A program made the translations under genes and the position numbers. Source: Dicyema japonicum (lineage: Eukaryota > Dicyemida > Rhombozoa > Dicyemidae). Taken from it: a DNA stretch of 45,154 nucleotides. Positions within the stretch are counted from its first letter, which is position 1; every line of letters starts with the position of its first letter. Positions 10,916 to 21,015 of this stretch are shown here, piece by piece. The stretch covers positions 856,656 to 901,809 of the forward strand of contig RDEW01000024.1 of assembly GCA_011109175.1 (NCBI GenBank), read 5' to 3'. Below the pieces are notes generated by a model that saw only the letters and a list, made by a program, of their open reading frames with translations, made no database searches and was not told the origin of the DNA.

Positions 10916-11422
10916 CACTATCTTTTATAACGAAAATAGTTTTTATTAACTAATTTCTGTTAAACTCTATAAAAATCAAATCAATAAAAAATCAATAAAT
11001 TATTTTTACATTATTGACCTAAAATCTAATTTTGATTTTTTGACTTTATAACTACTGATATGTATAATATTTTTGATTAAGAAGTACATTAAGATGTCTG
11101 ATTGGATAATATCGTAGTCTGTGTGTTAACCGAGGAATAAATATGTATGCTATATTTTTAAAAATATTCAATTGTTTGAGTTAAAAAGCAAACAATTGGT
11201 TTATTTACTTTTTTTGTGCGAATTCATGTGTCTATAAAGGATCAAATCCATAGATTGCACATTCATAATATAAATGATTTTTAAAATTATTAAGATATTT
11301 CAAAAATGTGGTTAATAACCAAAATATCATTTAAAAAAAGTTTCAAATAGAAAATTGGTTTGGGTTAAATTAATTCAAGTGTACACAGAATACTTATCCA
11401 GTTGATGTACATGTTATGTAGA
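10916..11422. other. No recognisable feature
   Basis: Very AT-rich; no coding stretch or repeat was recognised. Confidence 0.4.
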
Positions 11423-11843
11423 TCAAATTCTGAGAAAAAGATACAGAAAGTCAATCTGTGTATAAATATGAAATTCCAAAGTTAAATAAACTTCGTTCAT
11501 ATATATTTTATGTAATAAAATTAGAATTTGATTCCAAGTCCCCAAGGAAATCCTTTTGATAAAGTAACGAGTTTTTTCCAAGTACATTTGAACGTCTTGT
11601 CGGATAACATTGTAAATTTTGGTGTTTGTCAGGAAAAAATGTGTACGCAATTTTGTGAACAAACATAATTTTGAAGTTAATTAAAATTTGATAATTTGTC
11701 ATTAGACAAAGATTCTTTTCGATGCCATCGAAGATAAAAAAAAACGTTTTTATTACGTGAAGTGAGATTAGAGAGAGGAGGAAATTGAATTGAAATATAA
11801 GCAAATATTTTGTGATGTGTATGGAGTTCAATCGAAATGACAA
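11423..11843 (-). CDS. Possible minus-strand gene, unidentified
   Basis: Two overlapping minus-strand frames look more protein-like than background. One (11843-11508) has a hydrophobic start followed by FDGIEKNLCLMTNYQIL. The other (from 11662) reads RQDVQMYLEKTRYFIKRISL and GTWNQILILLHKIYMNE. They could be exons of one gene joined by a short intron, but I could not fix the junction. No domain was recognised. The putative start (11843) would be divergent from the mucin-like gene at 11902. Confidence 0.25.
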
Positions 11844-11901
11844 TAAATAAGGTTAAAACCTTTGATGAATATTTATAGTCGAATTCAGACTGAAATCTTG
11901 A

Positions 11902-12830
11902 ATGATGTTAGTCAGTGGTTTGTTATTTCTTAATATATTTTCCAGTAAATTGTAAAATTTGATTAATAGAGATTGGATTAAGAAATCTTGGAGAAGGTAA
12001 TATAATTTTTAATAAATAGGCGAGTTAGAAGATACCAATTCATTAATTAAAAGTATAACTAGTCATTCCTATAGTTTCTACTACTCTGTCGACGACAGCA
12101 GGTTTAATGATTAGTAATTCCTATAGCTTCTATTACTACGACGACGACAGCAGGTATAATGACTGTTTATTTACGTCAGATTCTACCATTCCATTAACTA
12201 AAGGTATAATGACTAGTCATTTCCCTAGCTTCTTTCACTTTATGATATCTATTTCCTGAAGGTATAATGAATAATCATTTCCGTAGTTTTTGCTAATCTA
12301 TTGATGAGAGAAGGTTTAATGACTAGTCATTCCTCTAGCTTCTACTACTCCGTCGACGGCTGAAGGTTTAATGACTAGTTATTCCTATAGATTCACCTAA
12401 TCCGTAGACGACTACAGGTTTAATGACTGTTCATTATCGTCAGATTCTACCACTCCATTGACTGAAGGTATAATGACTAATCATTTCCCTAGCATCTTTC
12501 ACTTCATGGAATCTATTTCCTGAAGGTATAATGACTAATCATTTCCCTAGTTTTTGCTACTCTATTGATGAGAGCATGTTTAATGACTAGTCATTCCTCT
12601 AGCTTCTACTACTCCGTCGACGGCTGAAGGTTTAATGACTAGTCATTCCTATAGCTTCTACTACTCCGTCGACGACAGCAGGTATTATGACTGTTCATTA
12701 ACTTTTGCTTCTACCACTCCATTGACTGGAGGTAAAATGACTGATCATCGCGCTAGCATCAACCAATCCATCAGCAAGTAATCTGACAGCAAGTATTTTG
12801 ACTAATACAACCTACGAAAATATTAATTAG
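11902..12830 (+). CDS. Putative secreted Ser/Thr-rich mucin-like protein, 17 exons mostly 24-33 nt
   Basis: The ATG at 11902 starts a signal-peptide-like MMLVSGLLFLNIFS. Exons: 11902-11944, 11970-11996, 12020-12052, then an array of fourteen: 12075-12101, 12127-12153, 12180-12203, 12229-12261, 12287-12313, 12339-12365, 12391-12417, 12444-12467, 12493-12525, 12551-12577, 12603-12629, 12655-12681, 12708-12731 and terminal 12757-12830 (TAG). All introns are 22-26 nt, GT...AG and phase 1, and every array exon before the last is 24, 27 or 33 nt. Translation gives units such as ASTTPSTAE and DSTTPLTE, as in O-glycosylated linkers; the joined length is 531 nt (176 residues). Faults: TGA in the 33-nt exon at 12229, TAG in 12391-12417, and the intron before 12708 ends TG. 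Each faulty exon could be skipped in frame. Probably secreted or surface; decay or alternative splicing cannot be told apart here. Confidence 0.7.
12053..12756 (+). repeat. Exon-plus-intron minisatellite, about 53-bp unit, 264-bp higher-order period
   Basis: Units of 50-58 bp repeat about 13 times. The same five-unit order (27, 27, 24, 33, 27-nt exons) recurs with a 264-bp period: gactg landmarks sit at 12161, 12425 and 12689. Each unit contains aatgactagtcatt, a perfect 14-bp palindrome, or a variant. That palindrome falls inside the inferred intron, between the GT and a pyrimidine-rich tag end. Confidence 0.95.
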
Positions 12831-12981
12831 TTTGATTCATTTGTTTTTTGTTGAGTAATAATATGTCTTCTTTATTTATATCATACAATTATTGTGTATT
12901 TTCTAGACATTTATTCTTTTTTTCTTATTTTTTCTCTTTTAATGTAATCAAACTCTTATTTATTTTTTTAATCAAAAATCT
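12831..12981. other. 3' flank of the mucin-like gene
   Basis: T-rich spacer with no feature beyond possible polyadenylation-type A/T runs. Confidence 0.3.
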
Positions 12982-13690
12982 TTAAACAACTAATTTAGTT
13001 AGTTTATCGTAAATTTGCCGGAATACTATCTGAGCACACGGAAAAGGTGCAAGACTGCTGAGATAGGCGTAAGTGATCACATTAGTACTAGGATTCCTGG
13101 GAGCTGGAAAATATCTCATAAATATATTAAATAGCTGAGGACTCAAGACTGATCCTTGTGGCAGTCCCCTCTTCATAACAATCTCTTCAGAAATAAATCC
13201 TCCACATCTCATAAATGATCCCTGTCAGGAGATTTCTTTACCAATCAAGTAAAACTTTGAGATTCCAGCTACGACAAGCAGATAATAAAGTGTGTCATGC
13301 TAGACACTATCGAAGGCCTTCGATATATCTAGACAGACGACACTCAGCTGATATTTGAAATTCCTGGCCTTCTCAATCTCAGAGTTCAAGATGAAAAAAC
13401 AATCTCCGCATGATTTCCAAGGATTGTTTCTTCCTGAGAAAATATGGGGATCCGACATGACTTGTAAGTCTTTTATAAATAAGCCTCTCCATGATTTTTG
13501 AAATTTGGCCTACTAGACTACTAGGTCTGTAACTTAAGAGATCTGTCCTCGATTTTCCTAGTTTTGGGATCATCCGAATAATGGAATTGATTGTATAAAA
13601 TAGAAGCACATTTTGTGTTGACTGGATCCTGGATTTTAAAGATGCTTTTGTAATGTCGAGTTTTAGATGACCTTTTGAAAGAATGTTCTT
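12982..13690 (-). mobile_element. Jockey/I-type reverse transcriptase relic
   Basis: The minus strand carries, in order, SYRPSSLVGQISKIMERLI (about 13530), VVCLDISKAFDSV (motif A, about 13330) and MKRGLPQGSVLSPQLFNIFM (motif B, about 13150). A motif-C remnant reads ITYAYLS where the catalytic FADD/YADD is expected, so the Asp pair is gone. Frameshifts separate the blocks. The relic lies on the opposite strand to the mucin-like gene, ending about 150 bases beyond its stop codon. Confidence 0.75.
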
Positions 13691-14394
13691 TTTATGTTGA
13701 AAAAATGAGCAAGGGGTCCAAGGTCACTCCAAAAATTCTTTGATGTGTCTGTATGGGAATAAGTTTTTACATAAATGTTGATATCTAGACAATCCTTTTG
13801 TCACCGGTCAGTGGTAAAATATTAAATGTGAATTTTCAGAATGAACGTATAGTCAGTTCGAATTCAGCCAAGTCTACGGGTGTGTAGGTGTGACCTACGT
13901 TGATACGTTTTTATTCAACTTCAAGGGTGTTATACTCCTTAATCTACTATATTTGTGTATAAGATGGTTTTTATCTTCAAAGAAGGAGATCTTATTGCTC
14001 CTAGAGAAAACAAGGATTGCTGCGATTAAGCTCTCTCTACACAAGAAGCTGAGTGATAGTCTACGCCAGGAGGAACATATGATGCTAGTATAGAAGAACC
14101 AAATAGCAGAACTGTGAAGTTTATAGATGGTTTCAAGAGGAATTCAAAAATCGAGGACACATACGTAAAAATGAGAGAACCTTTTGAAGAGAATGAACAA
14201 AGGAGGAGAATCCATATATAGGCTCCAAGCCTTGAGGTAGGACTCCAAATTACACAGATAATTTGTCGGAAATTGCAACAAGGTGGTGATCTTTATTACA
14301 GAACACCCGAAGAGTTGTGTTTCAAAAGTAATTGCCATTTTCGATGTCAGGCAGACTATATTTTTTATGTGCAAACTATATTTTAAACAGTATT
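13691..14394. other. No gene recognised
   Basis: Only short ORFs with no family resemblance (13890-14093 plus, 14144-14374 minus). Confidence 0.3.
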
Positions 14395-14455
14395 AGTTTA
14401 ACAGACCATCGGTCCGCGGACACAAGTTGGGGACCACTTGTTTAAAGTACTGAGG
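14395..14455 (-). mobile_element. hAT-like terminal sequence
   Basis: Read on the minus strand the segment is aagtggtccccaacttgtg followed by ccgcggaccgatggtc. It resembles the ends of Charlie-type hAT elements (GTGGTCCCCAACC...GGACCG). No partner end was located. Confidence 0.4.
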
Positions 14456-14849
14456 TGTTAGCAAGATATATGCAAACTGGTTTTTAATTTGGAGGAATCA
14501 AATTCGATTTATGTTACATCCATAGTCATTAAAAATTGATAATAGACAGTGTACTTTGTGGTTTCGAAATAGTCAGAGACTCGTCCAATATGTCCTGGAA
14601 ATCATCCCTTCTATTCTTGATTAGTAGTCATCAATTAAACTGATGAGATGTGAGTAATCTTAGACTCAGGTCAGTTCAACTATATAGTCAGAGTTATCTA
14701 TAAAGTCACGACTTACAAAAGTTTTTAAATAATTTCGTCATTCATTGCATCGCTGCTATCATCCGCTTTTCCAGAAATTTAATTCAAGAAAGTACATGGA
14801 AAACTAAACTCCCATGGTTTATAATGTAGTATTGACAGAAATAATTGTG

Positions 14850-14946
14850 CTATTAAAGGATTCTTGGACTGCTGTTGCAGTCGCTTATAATGGTAGTGTT
14901 AAAGTCATTAAGAACTTAGTAGAGGAAACTTTAAATCTTAGTTGAG
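14850..14946 (+). pseudogene. Ankyrin-repeat-like fragment
   Basis: A plus frame reads DSWTAVAVAYNGSVKVIKNL followed by VEETLNLS and a stop. The pattern (hydrophobic-A-x-x-NG-x-x-x-VI-x-x-L) fits one ankyrin repeat. No neighbouring repeat was found. Confidence 0.35.
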
Positions 14947-16670
14947 CGAAGCTATGTGATACAACGTAATAGTATCATTCAAATGACGTCCTTTTGAACG
15001 ATTCCTCAGTTAAAAAATTATGTTCTTGACTCAATCGATATTTTGTAAAATTGTCAATGGCTCAAATTCACATTATTTAAAAAAATAAGTAATTAATAAT
15101 TTTATTAATTTTATTAAATGAATTAAAATTCAAAGTATTTTTGTTTTTGTTGGTGTGATACACTATGGCTTTAGTGGCAAAAATAATAAGTCTGTTTAAC
15201 TTCGTGTAAAAAGCAAAAAATGGATTCAGTATGTTTATAGTAATTAACCATAGATTGCATGATAATGTAATTATCAGGTGATACACGTGCTATTTTATGC
15301 GTGAAGTTTTCCCCAGTTGGTAATTTATTTGCATTTGCTGGGATATATCAAGTTATGACTTCGTCAAGTCTCTGCATTTAAGGATTATGAATACTGTCTG
15401 AGAATGTGAAAATTTTTATTCTCTGGTGGACACACTGGATGTGTTCTTAGATTTGCACAATTCTTTGTATGTGTTTTTGTGTAAACTTTACGATATTCAT
15501 ATTTTCTATTTAATCTAATTTTCGCTAATTTTTATTATTAAATTTTAGTCTGTTTAATTTCTGGTGGAATTGACAATGATATAAAAGTTTATATTTACTA
15601 TACCACATGGCGAAAAGTTATTTGGTGCTGTGTGGGTACGTGAATTGAAGATTATTTGTTTGATTCTTCCCTTTTGGTTCCAGGGAGCTTCAATTGTTAC
15701 CGTGCGTCATGTGGTTCACCATCTTTGGTGGCGCAGGTACAATCCTAAAATATATCCAAAAAGAACCATTAGTCAGCATCCATCAAGAAGAGTTTTCCGT
15801 GGAGGGCATTTCTTTAAAGTCAGAGGATGCGAAGACTTCTGAAAGAGGCAGGGGTCACCTGAATTGTTCATTCTGGCTATGACGGTGTTTTTTGGTTCAA
15901 TAAATTTAAAACTATATTTTTAGACTGATTTGGGATTGAAGAAATGAAGTTGTCTTTACAAGCATCTGCCCATACTTACACTATAACTGGTTGAGTTCAG
16001 AAGGTTTTTTCAAATGTAATGGACAAAATTGGTTGGTCTTTAATTGTTAATGTTAGTTCGTATTTCGAATATTTCTACATTTGTAACTCAAACTAATCGT
16101 TTTTGTAAATATTTTCGGGTTTAGTCATGTTAATTAAGGCGTTTGCTATTATTTGATAATTTAGTTTCTTCGAGGGCTTCATGGTCACCTGACTGGTTAG
16201 TGTAGGATCTTCAGATAAGTTTGTTTATGCATGAGATTCTACAACTACTAATATTTCCTGGCATCTGGATAAGTCAAGAAACTGATTTACAACCACATGA
16301 ACCAATTAGTGACTTTCAATTTGATTTCTAGTCCATCTGTTTTAAATGATGGACGAGTTACTTTTGAGAGATTTAATTTTTTGTCATCCTACGGGTCTCA
16401 TGAAGTTTTTCAAATTTGTCTAGATTTCATGTTTTTTAACATTTTAAGGGAAATACATAACACTCATAGTTGTCAGAGAAATTTAATATAAAAATAATCT
16501 GTAAATTCATAAAAATAATGGAATTTAATGTTCATTCTAGTGAAAATTAGTACCAAATCATGTATTAGAATACTGGAATCAGTGGGTTGCCTGTACGATG
16601 GGAACTCCAAGGCGTTGTGAAAACCATCATCGTTTGCAATTGTATTCCCCATTTTGTTGCCTGTTCCTAT
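14947..16670. other. Largely featureless; possible short exon at 15690-15890
   Basis: 15690-15890 is less AT-rich and open in two plus frames (for example MLPCVMWFTIFGGAGTIL), but I recognise neither. Its 3' end (ggggtcacctgaattgttcat...ttcaataaatt) weakly resembles the SINE-like repeat of the palindrome arms. Nothing else is supported. Confidence 0.3.
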
Positions 16671-16748
16671 AGCCATTCTTAAAATCGCTTAAAAAGGTTA
16701 CAGAGGCGATGGACAATACGAAAACGATTTCCAATAGCTAAGTATTTT

Positions 16749-16829
16749 TTAGTCTCCTCCGCTCGACTTCAGACCATGCTTGATGATTTCACGAACCTTC
16801 AGGAGGTCCATCTTTTTTCGGTCAGCCAT
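16749..16829 (-). pseudogene. Possible transposase N-terminus (short)
   Basis: A minus ORF from 16829 reads MADRKKMDLLKVREIIKHG before a stop after 26 residues. It is Lys/Arg-rich and helix-like, as in transposase DNA-binding starts, but too short to name. Confidence 0.2.
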
Positions 16830-16849
16830 GATACTACAATGACAATGTA

Positions 16850-17524
16850 TCTATGCTTGGATGTTGGTAAACGTTGAGCCAACATCTTCTATTTTCTATG
16901 CGTGTCGTCCGGAGACAATCAAGGTGGTGCTGACTAAAGAACTTCTTTACCTCTTAAGGGAAGCCCTCCAAAGAACCTTGTCCAATAATTTTTTGATACA
17001 GATTACCCACGGGAAAGTCAAAACCTAATCTCTCACATTGTCCGAACTTTCGATGTAGCCTTATCGAACGAGTTATTAGAAAAGTTATGTAAGATCTCAG
17101 TTATGAAGTAGTAATTTGAAGCACATGAAAAAAAATAGACAGGAAGTGTAAATACATCACCACTATATTAATCGGAAGTTGATATTAGGACCAACTCGGG
17201 CTGTCATTTTGATGTCTAGGCTGTCCATACTTTTAAAATATTAAATAATGATCTAAGGTTGTCAAGAGGAAAAGACAAACCTTCATGAGGAACAGGCTTA
17301 TTTTATCATAGTAGCGATTATCTGGTGAAGTATTCGAAGATTCTATGATTTCTATTGTCGTGGATGGTGAAGTCTATTTTGAGATACGTATAAGCCCACC
17401 TTGGGATTACATAATTAAGGGTAAATGTTCTAAGATTAATGATTATTCTTTATGAAAAAGATTATTGGATTCTCTACTTATTGCATATTAATGATTATAG
17501 GATTATTTGATTGTTAGTTGCAGG
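16850..17524. other. No recognisable feature
   Basis: Mixed sequence with no coding or repeat signal that I can support. Confidence 0.3.
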
Positions 17525-18158
17525 CAGGGGTTGTTAAAAATCATGATTTTTATGAAAAAATTCGAAAAAATCTGATTTTTTATTTAAATCAGATAAGACT
17601 TCTACTCCCACCAAGCTATAGGTGATACTTTGCTCAATAAATTCGGAGCGTACATGTATAGTTTAAATGTAACAGCTTTTGCTCTGAAATTAATCAGAGT
17701 CGGAAGAGCATATTCATAATGTTCAGCACAATATTCCAAGTCGATGTCAATCTAGCAGTTGAAAGAGATCTTCAACTACGTGTTGGATCCATATCAATCA
17801 AATTTTTCTTGATGACGTCGACGTAGTAATGAAATTAATTAAAGCCTTCTATCATCTTTAAAAGGAATTCGCTGATCAATTCACTTACAGGTTTCGACGG
17901 ATTATCAGGAATATCAATATTAGTTCGACAAAACAAATGATGCTGCTTCATCCGAAATACAAGACCTTGTACCTCCTTCCCGCGATTACAGTATTTGGCA
18001 AGACTCATGGTCTTTCCAGGAATAATACGTTTATCGAATTGAACCCACAAGGCATCACGCTTTCTTCCAGACATTAAAAAATCATTTAAAGATTTTTTTA
18101 ATAATTTAAATCATTGATTTTTTTATTAAATTCAAATGATTTAAATCTAACAACCCTG
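17525..18158 (-). mobile_element. Internally deleted hAT transposon, 634 bp
   Basis: The left end begins CAGGGGTTGTTA at 17525 and the right end finishes TAACAACCCTG at 18158, giving terminal inverted repeats that continue imperfectly through AT-rich sequence. The flanking 8-mers GTTGCAGG and GTAGCAAG match at 6 of 8 positions, fitting the 8-bp hAT target duplication with some decay. A BED-finger N-terminus lies inside; the catalytic part is missing. Confidence 0.7.
17835..18074 (-). CDS. hAT transposase N-terminal BED zinc-finger fragment (79 aa)
   Basis: The start at 18074 reads MSGRKRDALWVQFDK, then AKYCNRGKEVQGLVFRMKQH, then HHLFC. This is the BED-finger layout (R/K-RDxxW...CxxC...HxxxC) of hAT transposases that bind their own terminal repeats. 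The second Cys of the first pair appears replaced (CNRGKE), so zinc binding is doubtful. The ORF ends after 79 residues without the RNase-H-like core. It sits near the right end, as expected for a minus-strand element. Confidence 0.65.
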   Translation of the reverse strand: MSGRKRDALWVQFDKRIIPGKTMSLAKYCNRGKEVQGLVFRMKQHHLFCRTNIDIPDNPSKPVSELISEFLLKMIEGFN

Positions 18159-18399
18159 GTAGCAAGTAATGAAGAATGTTTAAATCTGTCTGCTATAACT
18201 GTGGGCAGTTTTCTCCACAAGTTGACGACTCAAAATAAAATTAATCCGTTACTTTTTGGGATTAATGATTATAAATTTTTTTCTATTCATTCGTTTGTTT
18301 TATAAATTTTATTAATTAATTAATAAATTTAAATTAATTTTGATCTTGTTGAGTATTTTTTTCCCTGAAAGTTACCTCAAAGTTGAATAATACACCTAA

Positions 18400-18600
18400 A
18401 CGCCAGTGTCAGGCCGGCACGAAAAAGGATCATTTGCTCTTCTCCACTCCACTGTAGGGGTTTCCACAACTGCATGTAATGGACTTCTTACCTTTTATGC
18501 TGATACCTGATGGAGTCTGTTTCTGTAGAAGTGGAAACTGGATACACTTAAATAGTTGTTTACTTTAACTTCTTTCTCGGTGTATCCGGAGTTGGTTAAT
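18400..18600 (+). repeat. Arm-end repeat, outer copy (left)
   Basis: The segment running through gatggagtctgtttctgtag and aactggatacacttaaatag is related to 27637-27765 near the inner end of the same arm, in the same orientation. The mirrored pair in the right arm is 40055-40235 and 31640-31770. Confidence 0.55.
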
Positions 18601-19530
18601 AAATAAATAATCGACGAAACCACACTTCCAATTACTTGTTAGAAAACTATTAAGATTACAAGGAATTTAAAAAATCCTTTATTTCACACAATCTTTTAAC
18701 AGTTCCAAACTGAGTGCCCTCATAGTTTTATGTTTCAATAATCTATTTAAGGAAACCCATCAAATTCTACATATACTTCGTCTACTTTAATATGTGCGAC
18801 ACATGGATTTACTTCCACATATTTATTTTGTTAAATGCGTGAATTGCAGGCATTTTGTCCTTCTGCTGAATTTCTTCATCTAGAAAACGTCGACTTATTT
18901 TATTAAAGTGATGCTTGTAACTTTTTAGATTTTTTCTCACCGCTTTGTGTCAAATTAACGGCGTTATGAATAAATCCGATTTCGCTTACTGCTTATCTGA
19001 TTATTTAGTGCTTAAGAATGTAAAAAATACTGATATTTTGCACAAAATCGTGATAACTTAACTTTATTCCCAAAAATAGGATTACTATCAATACCCCTCT
19101 GGATTCATCAAATTCTGTAAATTTCACCTGTTTTGCACAAAATGATTTCTCTGCCCGACGGATTTTTGGAGAAGAGTGCGTATTTATGTTCTGCCAGCAC
19201 CTTTTATAACCACGTGGATAGACATACTAGTGTCCTAAAAATGCAGGAAGAATCATCACCTAGTTGTCATTAGTAGTCTGTTCCATCAACTCAACTTCCA
19301 TTTTTTTTTCACGAATTTTTAAACAGGTTGTTCCCTAAAGTAAGAAATTTAGATTTTTGTCGTGGAAGCTGAGACTTACTATCTGGTTTAATTGACCAAG
19401 GTGTGCTTGATTCCGGCGAAACAGGTGGATATTTTAGATAACTTTCTAGATGGCCATTTATCGGAAAATAGACGACCTCGTTCACTGTTAGCCTGCTTTT
19501 TGTTTTTAAACCTGCTTATTTGGGTTTTTT
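18601..19530. other. Arm DNA, no gene identified (mirrors 39130-40020)
   Basis: Short frames shared by both arms exist, such as the minus strand here and plus 39426-39617 (KSFCAKQVKFTEF, LGIKLSYHDFVQNISIFYIL), but they do not connect convincingly. Confidence 0.3.
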
Positions 19531-19535
19531 GACTT

Positions 19536-20034
19536 TTATGATTGTAGACAGAGTCTCATCCACGAACTGGAATAACAATTTTGAGATATTTGAAGGAAAT
19601 ATCTCTCCCGATGATCAGTACAATCTTCAACTCCAAGTAAACAACTTTGAACATGATGAAAGCTTTTTGTGAGATTTATTTATGTTATTTTCTAAGAAAT
19701 AAATCCATCAAGCTTCTTAGTATTTGTATGGACCCCAATTCTACTGCGAGTACGTAATTTAACTGATAACAGATGTTTATACCGCAATTGATTGTGATTG
19801 GCTTTTTCGTTGTGTTAACATATTTAGCTGTGTTTTGATAGGTGGAATAGAGTGGGATTTATTAGATCAATTTACCCTTCAACTTCGAAGCTTCGGAGCA
19901 TCGGTGCTTTTGTCCATAAACTTCACTTCAGAGATAATTCTTACTCTGAAATCAAGAGTGACTGTCTCGCTCCATGCAGGTTACGCGAATTCTAAGCGCT
20001 ACACTTTGACCTTGGATTTTTTTGGATGTTGACA
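19536..20034 (+). pseudogene. Unidentified gene, left-arm copy
   Basis: Protein-like blocks in different plus frames: MIVDRVSSTNWNNNFEIFEG with NISPDDQYNLQLQ (19536 on), a hydrophobic stretch (LIVIGFF, TYLAVF, about 19790) and GGIEWDLLDQFTL...SFGASVLLSINFTSEI...VTVSLHAGY to a stop at 20032. The right arm has the same blocks (39120-38626, minus), partly in other frames, so neither copy is intact. A diverged copy of the last block (VTVALHADYYNF) occurs in the opposite orientation at about 21230-21330, and in the right arm at about 37370-37450. I do not recognise the family. Confidence 0.35.
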
Positions 20035-20115
20035 TCTAAAGTCAATTAACCACAATTAATTCACTATTTATTCATAAATCGAATTATCCGCATAAGAAAA
20101 AAGCATATTAAAAGT

Positions 20116-20690
20116 ATGATCAAAACTTCTAAGAATACAATGATATTGTTTCATATCTACAATGCAAGATCATCAACCAAAATTTTACACGAATGCAAAA
20201 ATTTAGGTTTATTAAGAAACCAATTTTTTTGGTTGTTGGAATGTTCTATAAACTCTATACAAATGATGAGGCTCATAAACAATGTTATGGCTCAAGACGA
20301 TATTCAAACTATGAAGATAGAATGCATGAAACAGCATTTGACCACTCATTATGGAATCAATAAACTGAAAGAATTATGCGACAATTATTATTTCACCATC
20401 CACAGATCCATCATACGTGATTTATGTTCCTGATCCACAACATGTTCACAAAGCCAACCGTTAAAAGCTTAAATTCCATTTGATTCACATTAAAGCAAAG
20501 TTTCCTTGTGAAAGATTTCAAATGGACTTAATGGATTTAAGTCGATGGTCCCAGGCCAATGATGGCTTTAAATATATATTTAATATTATTGACGTATATT
20601 ACAAATTTGTTTTGCAAAGCGATCGTCTCAAAAGAAGCAACAGTTATTTGTGTTGATGTCACAAATTAAATAATCTCGAGTTAAAAATTT
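20116..20690 (+). pseudogene. Retroviral-type integrase relic, left-arm copy
   Basis: The first ORF (20116-20433) ends with HYGINKLKELCDNYYFTIHR, the zinc-binding HHCC-type region of transposon integrases, with a Cys pair just beyond its stop (LC...TC). The next frame reads ERFQMDLMDLSRWSQANDGF, then KYIFNIIDVYYKFV and KAIVSKEATVI: the integrase core start with two Asp contexts (MDLMDL, IIDVY). A one-base T shift before KAIV is present in both arms. The style fits Ginger/Polinton/Ty3-like integrases; I cannot choose among them. The mirrored copy is at about 37950-38540 on the minus strand. Confidence 0.65.
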
Positions 20691-20810
20691 TTACGCCTTT
20701 CTGTTTTGTAATTTTGTCATCATGTTGTGTTTACTTTTTTTCATAAAAATTCAAAAATAAGGCAAGTGAGGTTAAACTCCTATGTTAATAGAGCACAATA
20801 GATAGAATTA

Positions 20811-20912
20811 AGGTAGTGGTAGGTTTAGGAAATGGTTAGGATTAGGTAATGATTTGGAGTAGTAGATGGTTAGGGTTATGATGTAATTGGTTAAATTAGT
20901 GGTTAGGGTATT
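20811..20912 (+). repeat. Degenerate TTAGGG-like block (left arm)
   Basis: About 100 bases are dominated by ggttagg/gtttagg/attaggt/ggttaggg variants on the plus strand. The mirrored block 37745-37850 reads taaccctaaccctaattt and then loses regularity. Confidence 0.7.
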
Positions 20913-20924
20913 TTTTTTAATTTA

Positions 20925-21015
20925 TTTAACCCAAGACCACGGTAAAATCAAACTAATTATCAGGTGATCCCTATGCATTCTAACAGAGACTCATCTTCGC
21001 TCGGAAGTGTATGGT
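20925..21015 (-). repeat. SINE-like repeat copy (left arm)
   Basis: Read on the minus strand it contains cgaagatgagtctctgttag, then ggatcacctgataatt and taccgtggtcttgggtt. The same order occurs in the second SINE-like repeat at 23411-23520 (cgggccaaaatgagatccct, ggatcacatgattatat, aaccgtggtcttt). Confidence 0.5.

Noticed and set aside
12053-12756. CRISPR-like array (regular repeats with palindromes)
   Set aside because: The spacers are not unique: they are themselves repeated in a five-unit order, and the unit fits exon/intron logic in a eukaryotic context.
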